This document shows positions 23,640 to 35,431 of a DNA stretch of 64,000 bases, piece by piece. The position numbers were made by a program, and so were the translations under genes. Below the pieces are notes generated by a model. That model saw only the letters and a list, made by a program, of their open reading frames with translations, was not told where the DNA came from and ran no database searches. This stretch comes from Termitomyces sp. T153 (Eukaryota; Basidiomycota; Agaricomycetes; Agaricales; Lyophyllaceae): the NCBI GenBank assembly GCA_018296165.2, contig JACKQL020000002.1, forward strand, positions 1,736,001 to 1,800,000, given 5' to 3'. Within the stretch, counting starts at the first letter, position 1. Each line of letters starts with the position of its first letter.

Positions 23640-24300
23640 CTACAAGTCAGGAGAAAGTGAGTGAGTTTGGGTTCATGAATTGGAAACTTGAGAGAAAATG
23701 AGAGAGTTAGGGTGAACCCAGAACTTGTGAGGAAGGAATAAAGCTTGGGTGAACCAAGAAGTCATAAGGAAGTGAACAAGCTTGGGTGAACCCACAACTC
23801 ATGAGGAAGGGACCAAGCTCATCAATGGTTGTGACAGGCAAAAGTTTGAAGTCCAAAACTTTGGCCAGCATTGGACTTTCCAGATGAATGATATAGATAA
23901 GTTTCATTATGAGCAAGTATGAGTGTTGAGCAATCTCACAATGGCAATAAATGAAGGTCATTTTATACAAATGCAGACTCAGAACTCACAATGAAGGGAC
24001 AGAGCTTGGGTTAATCCAGAGCTCATCAATGGTTGTAACAGTCAAACGCTCAAATTTCAAAGTCCAAACTTTGGTGGCATTTGATGGTTTTGTAATCCAG
24101 ATGAACAATATAGATAAGATCTGATGTCTTGGAATGATCAAACACCAGCAAAGTCAGACTTGAAAATGACCATATGCATGAACTCTGGGTTCACCCAAGC
24201 TCTATCACTTCCCCTTGAGTTCTGGGTTTCACCCAAGCTCTATCACTTCCTCTTGAGTTCTGGGTTCACCCAAACTCTGGTCATTCTCCCCTCATACTCT
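23640..24300. repeat. Further arrays of the CTTGGGTGAACCCAG motif in both orientations
   Basis: Units occur on the plus strand near 23662, 23710, 23743, 23777 and 24005, each followed by a tail containing a variant of ATATAGATAAG. From about 24184 to 24275 three units appear in reverse orientation (GAGTTCTGGGTTCACCCAA). Two partial end modules therefore seem to meet head-to-head around 24150, as expected from nested or tandem copies of the same transposon family. Confidence 0.6.
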
Positions 24301-24479
24301 AACATCTCCAAAATCTACTCATTGCAATTGATGTCTCCAAATTCTATCCATTGCATTCATATGGACCATTTACCTAGCACACTGATCCACCAGAGTAGGG
24401 CCTCTCCTATTCTCTTGCTGAGCTTCAAGCACCATGTTCATTCCCACCTACATTACAATAATAATAATTAAGTATCTGG

Positions 24480-25150
24480 GCTTATTCCCCTTCTGTTCAT
24501 GGCAGCTTGCAAGCACTCATATGTAGCCCTCATCTCTTGCCTGTGAGTTGATGCAGCACTGTTCTTGCACTGTTCTTCTCAGTTTCAACTTCAGCAAGGA
24601 AGTTACTGGCCAGCGATTCTCATAGTTCTTTAGATGAAGCCAGTTTTTGTCTCTCAATGATTAAGATGAGGTTATTCAAGCCTCATTTTGAACTGTTCAT
24701 GCATACCTCTTTGCATAACTTCTTTATCTCATTGTTATCCTGCTTTCAATAGCTCTTGGTCAAATCCAATTTCTGTTTGGCCAATTTGTACACATCTTCC
24801 TGTTCAGAAAATCAGGTCAATTTGTAAGTTGATCTTGTATGACTGCTCACCAAAAAGCATTCAACAGTTTGGATGGTCCAACCAGTCTTGACAACCTCTG
24901 AGCTCAAATTGAACCCACCACTGTTGGGCCTTCCTGGTTTGCCATTGGGTTGGGGATATTTCTTACCCGAACACTTCTGGGAGCAACAAGGCTCAACCTC
25001 AGGTTCTCCATCACTCTCATTTCCAGAGTTATTGCAGTGTAAAGTGTAATCCCCAAACTCCATGCCTGGAGCAGTAGAGGGAAGTGAGGCAGGTGGAAGA
25101 ACTGTAAACTCAATTTGAGATGCAATCAAGGGAAAAAGGTCTTTCAACAT
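24480..25150 (-). pseudogene. Hypothetical fragment with GKPGRPNSGGFNL motif
   Basis: The 112-codon frame 24812-25150 contains a Cys/Glu-rich middle (PEVEPCCSQKCSGKKY) followed by PQPNGKPGRPNSGGFNLSSE. The GRPxxGGFNL box is one I associate with hypothetical proteins linked to mushroom transposable elements, but I cannot assign a role. Downstream minus text (24800-24490) is lysine-rich and interrupted by stops. It is most likely a dead exon. Confidence 0.35.
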
Positions 25151-25359
25151 AGAGGTTCATTGTAGTTTTCCAGGAAGCAGATACACTTCTGTCTCCTGGC
25201 ATGCATTATATATATTTGTATTGATTTACAAATGCACTTTGAGCTTCAAAGTGACTACAAAGACCTTTGTTTTTTTTTGTTATATAATTGTGCCCAATTT
25301 TTTATAACAGTGAAGGGATTATCCACTTCATTCTCACATGCTTTATCCATAGTTCAATC

Positions 25360-26990
25360 CAATGGCCCTCACATCTGTCAGCATCAGTTTCTCATTTTCT
25401 ACCCTCTATTTGACCTCTGCCCCTTCCCAGACTTCTGAATACAAATTTCAGGGTGACCTCAGAGGCAGAAATGGCCCAGTTAGTGCTGGAACCTTCACTA
25501 ACAATTCAAGTATGGTCTTAATAGGAGGTAGGTCTTTCAATTTGCCTTGACTACACAAATTGATTATTTCTCAAGTGATGATGGACATGTCCATGTCTAT
25601 TCCACAAAGGATCTCTCCTCCTTTCAAACCCTCTACAATAAGATGTGGGGCAAAGTCACTACTCTGACTTGTCTTGCTATCAATGCTGCTGGTAACAAGG
25701 GTGAATCTATATGCATCAGGACCATTTGAGGATCAATCTGCCTTATTCTCCATGCAAATACAACCTCCATATATCATCTTGAGTTAAAATGTCATCCCTC
25801 CCAGATCATGGTCCCAGTAGTTCTCTCAGAGGTATTCCAAGGTTTACAATATCTTTGAGTTCAACAATAGCATTGCCACCCAGGCTTGTGATGATGCTAA
25901 CAGTGACTTGTGGTCACTAGCCATAATGGTACAATCAAATTGTTTAGCATCAGTGCAGGTGGTAAGTACTGGCAGTTATATCACCCTGTCTTTGTCTAAC
26001 TCCTGGCAGTTGACATGATGGAATTGTGGGTCATTCCACCTGCAGCTGATGCCATTTCCACAAGCCTCAAGTTCTTTGGTGCTAGTAGCTAAAATATACT
26101 GCTCACCAAAATTGAAAATGGTGAAATGTAGGTGTATCTGGACCATCAACATTGGATCCAAGTTTACCCTTTACAGCCTTTGCATCAATGCTCAAACCTC
26201 CAACCAGCTGTGGCAAAAGCATTTAATGAGTGCAATGTGTGCTTTTCTTGCCATTGTCCTCCACATTATTGACTGCCTCTTTCAGAGGTCATGCCACCCT
26301 TTTGCCTGGCAAAGACCTCTTGGTCACTCATAATCTCACCCAAGGCCACTTTCAACTCCACCAATTTCCTAGTACTCCAGCCAAAGCAATACCAGGCATT
26401 ATGTCTACCTGGCATAGAATCATTCAAGGAGTATTTGCAGAAGAAGGCAAAATGATCATGTGCAGCAGCAATCATGGAATGGTCTATATAGTAGACATGG
26501 CAACTCAGGAAATATTGCAGAAGTTGTAATGATGGCTGTCCCCTTTGTTAATGTTTGTTTACTTGCCCCTCACTTGATATCTTTTTGTGCACTAAATTTG
26601 CATTTCCTAGCCCATCTCCAGTGTCAGAGTGCTAACCATGCAGCTTTTCAAGTCAAACACTCAAGATCTTGCCAACCACCATCATGCAGCTCCGCTTTTG
26701 CTCAACCCATTGAACATATGGTGCTCTCTCCCATTATTTCTGTAGATAGTAATCTGGTCACCCTCTCATATGTTACCCAGGTAGTCATTGCCCAATCTTA
26801 CACTACAATCTGGACCATTACTAGTGCACAGGCTAAAGAGGTCTCCACAATCACTCAATTTGTTATAGTTACTCACTTGGCAGTGGAGAGATTTACTACC
26901 ACAAAGCCAGAGTTATCAGAGGAAGAGTCTGCCAAGGTGGATGATGTAGAAGTGCTGTTTCACATGTTAATGACTTATAATATCTGATTA
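25360..26990 (+). pseudogene. WD40-like beta-propeller protein remnant
   Basis: Plus-strand frames in order: KFQGDLRGRNGPVSAGTFTN with SSMVLIGG (25445-25530); after an intron-like gap (GTAGG...CTCAAG), DDGHVHVYSTKDLSSFQTLY and MWGKVTTLTCLAI (25575-25685); then FRGHATLLPGKDLLVTHNL (26280-26340), RIIQGVFAEEGKMIMCSSNH with GMVYIVDMATQEILQKL (26418-26527), and a Thr/Ser-rich tail to 26987. The G-G...DGHVHVYS and S-S-N-H-G-x-V-Y-I-V-D repeats are typical propeller blades. I recall similar single-copy-like mushroom proteins without known function. Stops and shifts separate the blocks, so it is inactive. Confidence 0.5.
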
Positions 26991-27573
26991 TATTTTGTTA
27001 TCTTTGAAAATTTGAAAATGAAGTTGTATGAAGTACTGAACTTCTCATCATGTGAATATTAATGAGTATCTGTTCTTTGTTATCATATGTATCATGCCCT
27101 GCACATGTATGGTAACTTGCAAAACTCTTTGTCTTTCTGGGGACAAAGAAAATGATTGCCTAAAAGAGTCTAATAACAATTGGTATGCTTATCATTATCC
27201 CCACTTAGCACATGTTTGATTTTGACTCCTTACATAGATTTTCTTGGAGGCAGGCCCAGGCTGCAGTTACAGCCCTTCCTTTCATCTGTGTGAAATGTGC
27301 TGACTAAGCTATAATTTCAAAGGGCACAGAGCACAGGGTGCAGGAGGTTCTCAATTGTTTCCACAAAGCATTGTATAGCAAACCTTTGTCATACTAATTG
27401 ATGTTTCCATTGGATGTTATCTCACTTAGTCTGCATATTGATTTCATCTCTTGGCTACTTACAATTGCCTCCCTCCCTTTTACTACCTTTTCAATGTTGC
27501 CAAAGACAAAATTTGCACTTGCACAAAATTCAAATGCCATCTGAATTAGCTTTCAGACAGCACCTGTGGCACC
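26991..27573. other. No gene recognised
   Basis: AT-rich spacer after the propeller remnant. Short plus-strand stretches near 27330-27560 look gene-like but have no motif. Confidence 0.35.
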
Positions 27574-28181
27574 TTGGTTGATGCCAGGACACTTCAAAAT
27601 CATGAAAAGGAGAACAAGGCTCAGAGATTAGGTGATTGTGCCTTAGCATACAAAGCACAAGCCTTGGAGGCTCACAAAGCTGAGATAGCAATTGCTATGA
27701 ACAATCTTTTGCTGAGCAATATTGTGGCACATCTGACAATATTTCTGCCTGTAACCAGCAATAAGCCAAATTTACCAATTAACAGAGCAAGCAAACTCAT
27801 TGCTGGTCTCAATGAAATTGAGGGTGTACTTGAATCTTTGCACACCAAGGTGCAAGTGATTGGTTTGGCTCCATTTCATGCAGGCAACCATATGTTTGTG
27901 GACAAGCTTATAGTGCTAGAATCAATCAAGCAAACTTTAGTTGAGCAAACTATGTGTTTATGTACCATTGGAAGAGTCAAGACTCTGCCATCATGCACAT
28001 GCATGGTGCTGTTGACACCCTACAGCAGGATGTCCAGCACTTTCTCAATGAGATGACAGAGTCATGGACAAATGCACTAGACACACAAATTGCAGAGCCA
28101 CTGGCACTCACACATAGTCAATTTAACATAAGTGAGTCACCAATGATGATGCAAAATGTAAGTTTTGATACTGTCAATTGA
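27574..28181 (+). pseudogene. Helical hypothetical ORF (two overlapping frames)
   Basis: A 160-codon frame (27574-28056) begins with an Ala/Lys/Glu-rich helical segment (LAYKAQALEAHKAEIAIAMN). It overlaps by ~100 bp a second 75-codon frame (27954-28181) reading MHGAVDTLQQDVQHFLNEMT. The natural join is a +1 shift near 28000, giving one ~205-residue helical protein. No family recognised. It precedes the Plavaka-type transposase on the same strand and could be an accessory protein of that element, which is inference only. Confidence 0.35.
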
Positions 28182-28989
28182 TTGGATCAACAGATCAAAC
28201 TTTGTTTTCACAGAGTTTTGGAGGCTTAGGTTACACAAAAGCTCATGCAGACATTACAATTATAGATATAAATTAAAATGGTTTATTTGCTAGTTGAGAT
28301 GGCCTTGAACTATTGAAAGGGTCCAAAATATATTTAAATAAAAACCCAAAACAACTAAAACACTCTTAGGCCTAAGATAGCTGCTCCCTAAGGCTAGCTG
28401 AGCCATGGTACATTGTTGCTTGCCCTCTCCCCCAATTCTCCTCCCCTTTTATAGCTTGTTGCATGCACATGGACCAGGGTGTTTTCCATGCATGCCCATG
28501 GGTGTACTGCATGGTTTTTCCTTGGCTTTTCCTTCCTATTGGCTGGTCATACAAGATAGCATGCTAGGTCAGTGTTATTTGGTTTTGGTATGTCTGTCGC
28601 CTTTTCTTTTGCTCCTTTTCCCTCCAACTTCTTCCTATCAGTCTGCACATGGTTCTTATGGTGGCTGGCTTGGTTTTTGAGATGGTCTGGCATGTGGTAT
28701 TGAGAGGGGGTAGGGTTTTATCATTACATTTAGACATCCATAGCTGTCCTCAGTGTCAGCTAGATTTCTAGCTGGGTTGCCAAGCACAGCTATTGATCAT
28801 CAATCAAACATGTGACCAGCCTCTATCCTCAACATCATAATTCCTGCTGGCATCATTGTATGTGTGCTTTGGGTTCTTCAGTGATTTGTATTGTACTAGG
28901 TATGTTTTTATGCCTACAGTTTTCAGCTTGTTTAATTGGTAATCTTAGTTTTTTCCTAGTTCTTTCAACCTGTCTCAAAGTACAAGACA
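28182..28989. other. No clear gene
   Basis: The plus frame 28405-28680 is hydrophobic and T-rich, and I regard it as chance. The region may include the eroded N-terminal part of the transposase that follows. Confidence 0.35.
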
Positions 28990-31960
28990 GGCATATCAAT
29001 GGCAATGTGCATGAATTGTTCTCTGATTTTTTCTTCCTCAGGTGACTATTTTCTCCTTGGCTTTAGCAAAGTGGTACCTTTCCTCCAACTTGTGGTCTTC
29101 ATGATCACCATCTGCCATGTTGTCCTATGCCTTCCTTGTAAGGGAACTGTCTGGATATTCCAGATGTGCAGTAAAATCATAACCAGCACTTTTTCCTTTC
29201 TCCTGTCTATTCCATGTCCCATTGCTAGCATTCTTGATAGATTTCCTGTCAATATTCACACCACTATGAAACCTCTTTGCATAGAGGGAAAGTCCTTGGT
29301 TTATGCTTCCTGTCCAAAGTGTCATGCAATTTACAGGCCCAAATTCCCTGACAATAAAGCAGGAAATAACAGCAAAGTACCTGTCTACCCCTTACACTGT
29401 GATGCCATTTGGCATGGTGTTCTCTGTGAAGAATTGCTCATTTGTCCTAAGTCAATAGGAACCCACCAACTAGACATCTATGTTCACATCCAGCCTTACA
29501 TTGTATTTGACTTTAAAGATTGGTTTGCTGGATTACTCTTACAAGAATCATATGAAAAAAAGATGGATCAGGCTTTGGAAGCAGATGGAAATGCCTTCTG
29601 ATGGAATACTAAGGGACATCTTTCAAGGTTCTGCTATCCAAAATTTCAGAGGCCCCAATGGTATATCTCACTTTAGCATCTATGGAGGTGAAAATGGTGG
29701 TCGTTACCTTTTCTCACTCAGTGTGGATTTCTTTAACCCTTTGGGCAACAAACAAGCTGGAAAGAAGATCTCTATTGGCATGATATGCATTGCATGCTTG
29801 AATTTACCTATTGAGGAACAGTAATGGACCAGAGAACATGTTTATCCACATCATTCTGGCCCCCAGGAATCTGAGGCCCAACTAGATGAAATGAACCCAT
29901 ACTTGTGCCCCATCATCAATGAATTCTTGGATCTCTGGTCAGGTGTTGCCTTTAGCCAGACAGCCAACTTCCCTTATGGTTGACTGATTCTGTGTGCCAT
30001 TGTTCTCATAATTTGTGATCTCATAATGGTTTGAAAAGTTGGAGGCTTTACTTTAATCCATCATGAGTACTTTTGTTCCCACTGCTGGTGCAACAGGACA
30101 TCTCACAAACTCAGCAATTTTGATGTTAAATGCTGGAAATTCTGAACTGATGAAGAATGTTGAGACTTGGCTAAAAGCTACTTCTCAGCTTCTTCTCTAG
30201 AAGAGGCATCTGCTCTTGTTGGCAAATCAGGTTTGCAATGGACTGAGCTCCTCTGGCTTCCATACTACAAGGCATCAACATACCTTGTTGTTGATGTTAT
30301 ACATAATCTCTCTCTTGGATTGATCAAAGAGCACTTCCAGAACATCCTTGGTTATGACCCTGACAATAAGAAGTGCAAGACCAAGAAGGGAGCTCCAGCA
30401 AAGTTGACTGTGATGAATATTCAGTACAATAAAGCCAATCCCAAGCCAGATTCAGAGACTGAGCTGAAGGTTTTCAATGATGTATATACATTTTGCCAGT
30501 GGCTTCAACAGCCCATTGATTTCAGCACTTAAGGCCTAGCTTTTGATAAAGCAGTCAAGAGATGGAGAAATTTGCACAAAGAAGCCCTGATTTGTATGGT
30601 GACAGGATTAGGTATTTAACTATCACTGGGAGATAAAGGGACTAGAGAGGACTATGCTCATGCAATCCTTCTCTGGATATGTATAAATTGGTCAATGTGT
30701 ATGAACAACATTGACTTAGATTGTTCTACTAGCAACTTCAGCAACCAGAATATGATGTCACATTGTTTCATGGGGAAATCTTCTCAGAAGATGAAATGAG
30801 ACTATCTGGGCTGACCTCAAAGATATTATCTGACCTTCCTGGGTGACTTCAGTCCCAACAACTCTCTTATCAAGTGGACCCAAGCTCAAAGCAGATCAAT
30901 GGCAGATGGTCAGCTGTGTAAATCTTCCCATATCTTTGACCCACTTATGGTGGGATAGTGATGAACAAAAGAAAAATCTCCTCATCTGACAATGCTGCTT
31001 TCTTTGGCTGTCCAAGTGGCAACTTGTTGAGTGACTAGCACAAATCATAGAGCACATTATTTGGAGCTCATGACTGAGTATCAAAAGAGCTTGCTCACCT
31101 CTTCTAATTCTATAAATGTGTCCTCAATCATCACATGGCCTTCCACATTCCTGATTTTCTCAGATTATTTGGTTCTGCTTCAGGCTGGTGGGCCTTTCCT
31201 TTTGAGCATGCAATTGGGCAATTGCAGCAAATGTCAATGAATTACAAGAAAGATAAGACCAACATATTCATTTGGCTTCAATTAATAACACATGGTTTAG
31301 ATGAATATGAAGAGACAATTGTGTGCACTTGGCATTGGACATCTAGTGTAAGAGGGCTCTTCCTTAAACAGGCCTGCCCCAACATCATCAAAAAATGTGA
31401 GTCCATGTTTCAGACTCCAGTTTGACCACAGACTCATGGGATTCTGGCAACTGAAGAGAACAATGCTTTTACCCTCATTTTGTTTGACAGGACTGAAGTA
31501 AATGATGATGATGATAATACTCTAAAAGGGACATTAGCCCCACTTCCTGAATGATATGGTCTGGCAATTGAATGTGCCAAGCTGTATCACAAAATTCCTC
31601 CAAAAGGGTTCATTAAATCTCAAATCCATCACTTTGGCTTATCATACACCTCTTGTGAGAAGCACAAGGGCAACAGCTTTGTCTTTTTGTGAATTATCTC
31701 TGCCCCATTTATGATTGAGAACATTCTCAAGTTTCCTGTAATGAGGAACAATCAAACTCTTCATGGCACATGGATTGTTGGGTATCATCTGAAGCCCTCA
31801 ACTTCATTCTCCTTTGACCTTTACTCAAAATATCAGAAATTAGGAGCAAGCATTTGGAGTACTGAATTGGACCCACAGCTTAAAGCCATGATGATTTTGG
31901 ACATTGAAGCTCATGCAGCAAGGTTGAAATGGGAGGACAACTGAGTGGTCATATCACTGA
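28990..31960 (+). pseudogene. Plavaka-type (CACTA, Tnp2-like) transposase remnant
   Basis: Plavaka elements are DNA transposons common in mushrooms whose DDE transposase cuts and pastes the element. Plus-strand blocks in family order are: YASCPKCHAIYRP (29303-29341) with a later LHC; LRDIFQGSAIQNFRGPNG (29605-29658); GGRYLFSLSVDFFNPLGNKQ with AGKKISIGMICIACLNLP (29697-29811); an RxxCALV-like zone; KSGLQWTELLWLPYYKASTY then VVDVIHNLSLGLIKEHFQNI (30220-30345); and far downstream MAFHIPDFLRLFGSASGWWA with FPFEHAIGQLQQMSMNYKKD (31135-31250). The VD and VDVIHN blocks are the usual Asp sites. Many stops and shifts separate them, so the gene is dead. Motif arrays on both sides may be its ends. Confidence 0.75.
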
Positions 31961-32064
31961 GACGTGTTTGTATTTTCTCTAAGCTCAAGATTAATAAACT
32001 CACTCATTTTGATCTAGTCTCTTTATGTTGATCAGATCTAAATAACTTGTGGCACCAAGTCCAG

Positions 32065-33000
32065 ATACATGTAGTCCAGTAGATGATAGTAGTCTTGTTT
32101 GCACTTACTGTCTGTCAGTTACAAAACTATTACTATTATAAACATTTGGCTCTCAAATCAATCAATTTTAACCGTTGTCCCTACAAAAATGTAGTATTTG
32201 TCACTCAATGCACTCATATAAAATCTTAATAATCTTATCTATGATTCTACTTATTGCTGACTGTGTTCCCATGATATGTTATGTAAGAATCAAACACCAG
32301 TCAAGTTGGACTTTGACTTGTTGAAAATGACCATGAGCTCTGGGTTCACCCAAGCTCTGTCCATCTCTCACAAGTTCTGGGTTCATCCAAGCTCGTTGAC
32401 TTCTGTATCACTTCTGAGTTCATCTAAACTCTACCACTTTCTGTGAAGTTTTGGGTCCAACTAAAACTTGCTCACTTGGTTCTAGTTCTTGGCTCAACTC
32501 AACTCCTGTTGTGCTGAGCAATCTTAAGGATCTCTCTATAGCATAGCCTTGATGGACTAAGGCATCTGTGTCACCATGACACTACCTTAAAGATCTATTT
32601 TTCCAATATATTGCTTGCAAATCACACCCACTCGCTCAATGCTCATTGTGTTTTCCATGAATGAATTACATAATCATCAAACTCCATCAAAGTAGGACTG
32701 GACTTGAGCTTGGTTCCTCCAAGCTCCATCCTTCCCTCATAAGTTCTGGATATATCCACACTTACTCACACTTCCTCTCAAGTTTTGGGTTTGGGAACCC
32801 CAACTCTCAAATTTCCTCCTTTGCTGAGTGACTTTTAAGGCATGGGGCTTGATGTACACCTGTAAGGTGCCTTGGAAACAAGACAGTCTCTTCTGTGTAT
32901 CAAATACCACCATTTATGAGCTCTGGGTTCACCCAAGCTCTATCCCTTACTCATGACACCTGGGTTCACCCAAACTCACTCTTATGATTGTCTGAGCTCT
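32065..33000 (-). repeat. Transposon-end module, reverse copy
   Basis: Same array and tail as 12030-12942 but inverted: tail at 32075-32330, then GGGTTCACCCAAGCTC units near 32341, 32380, 32410, 32710, 32925 and 32960. It starts ~60 bp after the recognisable end of the Plavaka-type transposase remnant, so it is well placed to be the 3' subterminal region of that element. Confidence 0.6.
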
Positions 33001-33640
33001 GGGATAATATTCCAAGTTCCAATTCTTCAGAATACCCCATTGCTCTGTCATATCTAAGGCATCTGGTTCCTCAATCATCTTCTTCACTCAAACCACCATC
33101 TCTGATAAGTAAGTTCTATTTCCTTCTTTTGATTTACTTAACACTTCTCTAGCATTGTCTACACCATCAATATGCCAAGGTATGCCAAGTCCTTCAAGAT
33201 CCCAATGTGCTGCCCCATCCTTTGCCTGAGCAAGTCTTGACTCAAAGGGTACTCTGTCCTCAAGCTGGAGAAGAGCCAACAGATTTGCATATGGTCTTTT
33301 GCTTTGAGTATCTTTTGATTTGATTTTAGGCCTCTATCCAGTGCAACACCAATGTGTGCATTTGATCTGCCAATGACATTTGCACCACAAAGTTTGTGGC
33401 TCATTTGTGGGAGAAGCATCAGGGGGCACACTTTTGAAGAGAACTCGAGGCAATGTGATATTTGTTGAATGCCTTGCCATCAGTGAGTAATGCTTCAGTC
33501 AAGTAAAGGGGAACAAATGTACTGACTGGATCAAGTGTGTCTGGGTCTCTCAGAGTGTGAAGATGATTAGGGAGATTGATGGGGAGGAGGGGATCTATGA
33601 CAGGCATGATTGCTGGAAGGTCAGTTCTCTTTTTGTTCAT
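32980..33640 (-). pseudogene. Second copy of the hypothetical fragment (HLRDPDTLDP family)
   Basis: Identical in translation to 11367-12030, including the same two frameshifts (frames 33088-33279, 33159-33431 and 33419-33640). The shared lesions show that the gene was already dead before the inverted duplication took place. Function unknown. Confidence 0.5.
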
Positions 33641-33790
33641 ATTTCTTCAGCTTTCTCATATACCACAGGCAGATAAAAGGAATGGAGGGATAAACTAGTT
33701 AATTGTATTGAACATTGAGAATTGTGCAATGTAATCTATGGTGAAAGATTGTTCCTTTCATTGTTTCACATAAGTTTATTAATCTAAGCT

Positions 33791-34145
33791 GGTTCAATCA
33801 AAAGGATCATGGAAGAGAGAACTAAGCCCAAGGCTGTTGAACTCAATGCTGCATTCACTGCACTCAAAGTGGCTCTACATTTTATCTGACCAATCATCTC
33901 CTCAAAACCCCTTATTGAGTCAGAGCAGATGTCTCTCCTCATCACTCCTGACAAAAAGGACACCAACTCTGGATATTTTGAGCTTCACAACTTCCTAGTC
34001 AGGCTGCAGATGGCAGTCCTTCCTCTTATAAAAGTTTGGAGTGCCCCCTGGTTAATTTCTGCTCCTCTGAATGTCAGCAAGACAATTGTCTAAACAGTCC
34101 TTGAACTTGTGAATGGAGAAGGTGAAGAGATAAAAACTCCATACT
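33791..34145 (+). pseudogene. TOM1/HUWE1-like E3 ligase fragment, N-terminal-region exon
   Basis: On the plus strand: GSIKRIMEERTKPKAVELNA at the deletion edge, FTALKVALHF then a TGA, SSKPLIESEQMSLLITPDKK, NSGYFELHNFLVRLQMAVLP, and beyond the repeat arm KVWSAPWLISAPLNVSKTIV, a stop, and TVLELVNGEGEEIKTPY up to 34145, where the LTR element interrupts it. The same armadillo-like region of a TOM1 ligase is represented in the left arm. Coding text of the same family resumes at 49450 after the insertion, but from a more C-terminal part of the protein. Confidence 0.6.
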
Positions 34146-34807
34146 TGTCAGGTTCCGCTGACCCCGGGGGCTCAGCTGCACTGGGCGAGTCCTTACTTGG
34201 CAGGTGTGATCCCCTTGCACTGGCAACCAAACACTCGAAAGCATTCTGGGCACTGATGGCTTGTGCGGATAGTCAGTGGGATGTGATCCAGACAGGTCCG
34301 GGGAGGTCCGGAGAAGTTGGGTTGCGAGGAAACGGGATGGGCTTGGCAGGGTTCAGGCAGAAGACTGTATGGGAGATTCGCAGACGCAAAGGAGTAGGCA
34401 GCTACGCAATCAATGGGAGCAGAGCCGGGGTTTGATGGAAGATCAATTGGAGTTGATGGAGTCCAGGACCGAGCGAAGAGCGAGGTTTGGACCTGGTGAA
34501 AGAGTGTTGGGATTTGTAATCGTAATCGCAGAGTTCGTGAGGTCGTTAAGTTTGAGGAAGACTTGGGCACAACGGCTGGACAAAGTCACCGAGACAGCAT
34601 CGGACAAAATGAGATGGGGTCGAGATGGAACAAGAATAGATTTGCGTGGAGATATGAAACAATAACGAGAATGATAATGAAATGGAGACAAGACAAGACC
34701 GGGAGACTGAGATAAGACCAGGAGACTGAGAGTAAGGAAAACGAAACACAAAACACGAAACATGAAACACAAGAAGGAAACAATCAGACCATAGGTAACG
34801 TTAAGCA

Positions 34808-34850
34808 ATATCAAGACTAGAGTACAAAGAGCTACTCAACATCTTATATA
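34808..34850 (-). promoter_or_regulatory. LTR core promoter: TATA box and predicted start
   Basis: On the minus strand TATATAA occupies 34850-34844. About 30 bp downstream lies AGTCTTGATAT (34818-34808), the expected 5' end of the transcript. The same arrangement is kept in all LTR copies in the window. Confidence 0.65.
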
Positions 34851-35153
34851 CTGACTACCAGAGAACTTCGGAGTATGTTGGCTGCGGCGGTGGGGCTTGG
34901 CGGAACTCGACAGAGTGGGCGGGTGTTGGTTGCGATCAAGGGTTGGGCCACGCTGATACGTTGATGGGATCATTTGGGAATGTGGGTCGTCCTGAGGTTG
35001 TCGTGATACTCCGGAATGGGTCAGAGGAACCAGGGTGTTGAGTTGATGATGGGTGGCAAAGATTGGGAACAGCAGGGGTGGTTCTCAGGGTTTGGGAGAT
35101 CCAGGGTAAGTGTCAGTGGCTGCAGGGAAGGTGTCAAAGTTGGCCAGGGGGCC

Positions 35154-35310
35154 GTCGGAGTTAGCCAGGGAGGCGTCGGAGTTAGCCGGGGAGGCGTCGG
35201 AGTTAGCCGGGGAGGCGTCGGAGTTAGCCGGGGAGGCGTCGGAGTTAGCTGGGGAGGTGTCAGAGTTAGCCAGGGAGGCGTTGGAGTTAGCCGAGGTTGC
35301 GTCAGGGCTA
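35154..35310. repeat. 21-bp minisatellite in LTR, seven units
   Basis: Seven tandem units containing GGAGTTAGCC, spaced by GGGGAGGCGTC. The 5' LTR has four units and the solo LTR at 55993 has two, so the array length varies between copies of one LTR family. Confidence 0.85.
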
Positions 35311-35419
35311 ACCAAAATAGGCGCAGGGCATGGGTGGAGGTTCAGCAGAGTGTCGGGGGTTTTGGGGAATCGGGAGGTTGCTGGACAATGTGCAGGGATC
35401 CAGGGGATGGGTTGTGACA

Positions 35420-35431
35420 TCACCCCCCCTT
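35420..35431 (-). other. Polypurine tract of the LARD-like element
   Basis: Immediately inside the 3' LTR the minus strand reads GAAGGGGGGTGA, matching GAAGGAGGGGTGA at the same place in the chromovirus (61785-61797). This is the usual primer for plus-strand DNA synthesis. Confidence 0.75.

Larger units (their letters stand above)
32065..34017 (-). repeat. Right arm of large near-identical inverted repeat
   Basis: Reverse complement of 10610-12942 with a clean 380-bp deletion at the 33790/33791 junction. All other parts compared by eye were identical. Beyond 34017 this arm continues into further TOM1-like coding text, while the left arm does not, so the right side looks like the donor of the TOM1 sequence even though it later lost 380 bp. 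Confidence 0.92.
34146..35419 (-). repeat. 3' LTR of the LARD-like element
   Basis: Starts TGTCAGGTTCCGC and ends GTTGTGACA on the plus strand. Differences from the 5' LTR are mostly C/T and G/A changes at CpG plus length changes: seven rather than four copies of a 21-bp unit, and about 100 bp (around 34640-34720) absent from the other LTR. Confidence 0.88.

Noticed and set aside
10610..34017. Whole 23.4-kb segment as one giant DNA transposon with 2-kb terminal inverted repeats
   Set aside because: The arms contain host-gene fragments and internal transposon ends, the outer edges lack a target duplication and TOM1-like text continues beyond the right arm. An inverted duplication explains the data better.
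34109..34435. Fusion ORF MNGEGEEIKTPYLSGSAD as a gene
   Set aside because: It joins TOM1-like text to LTR sequence across the insertion point at 34146; a chance fusion.
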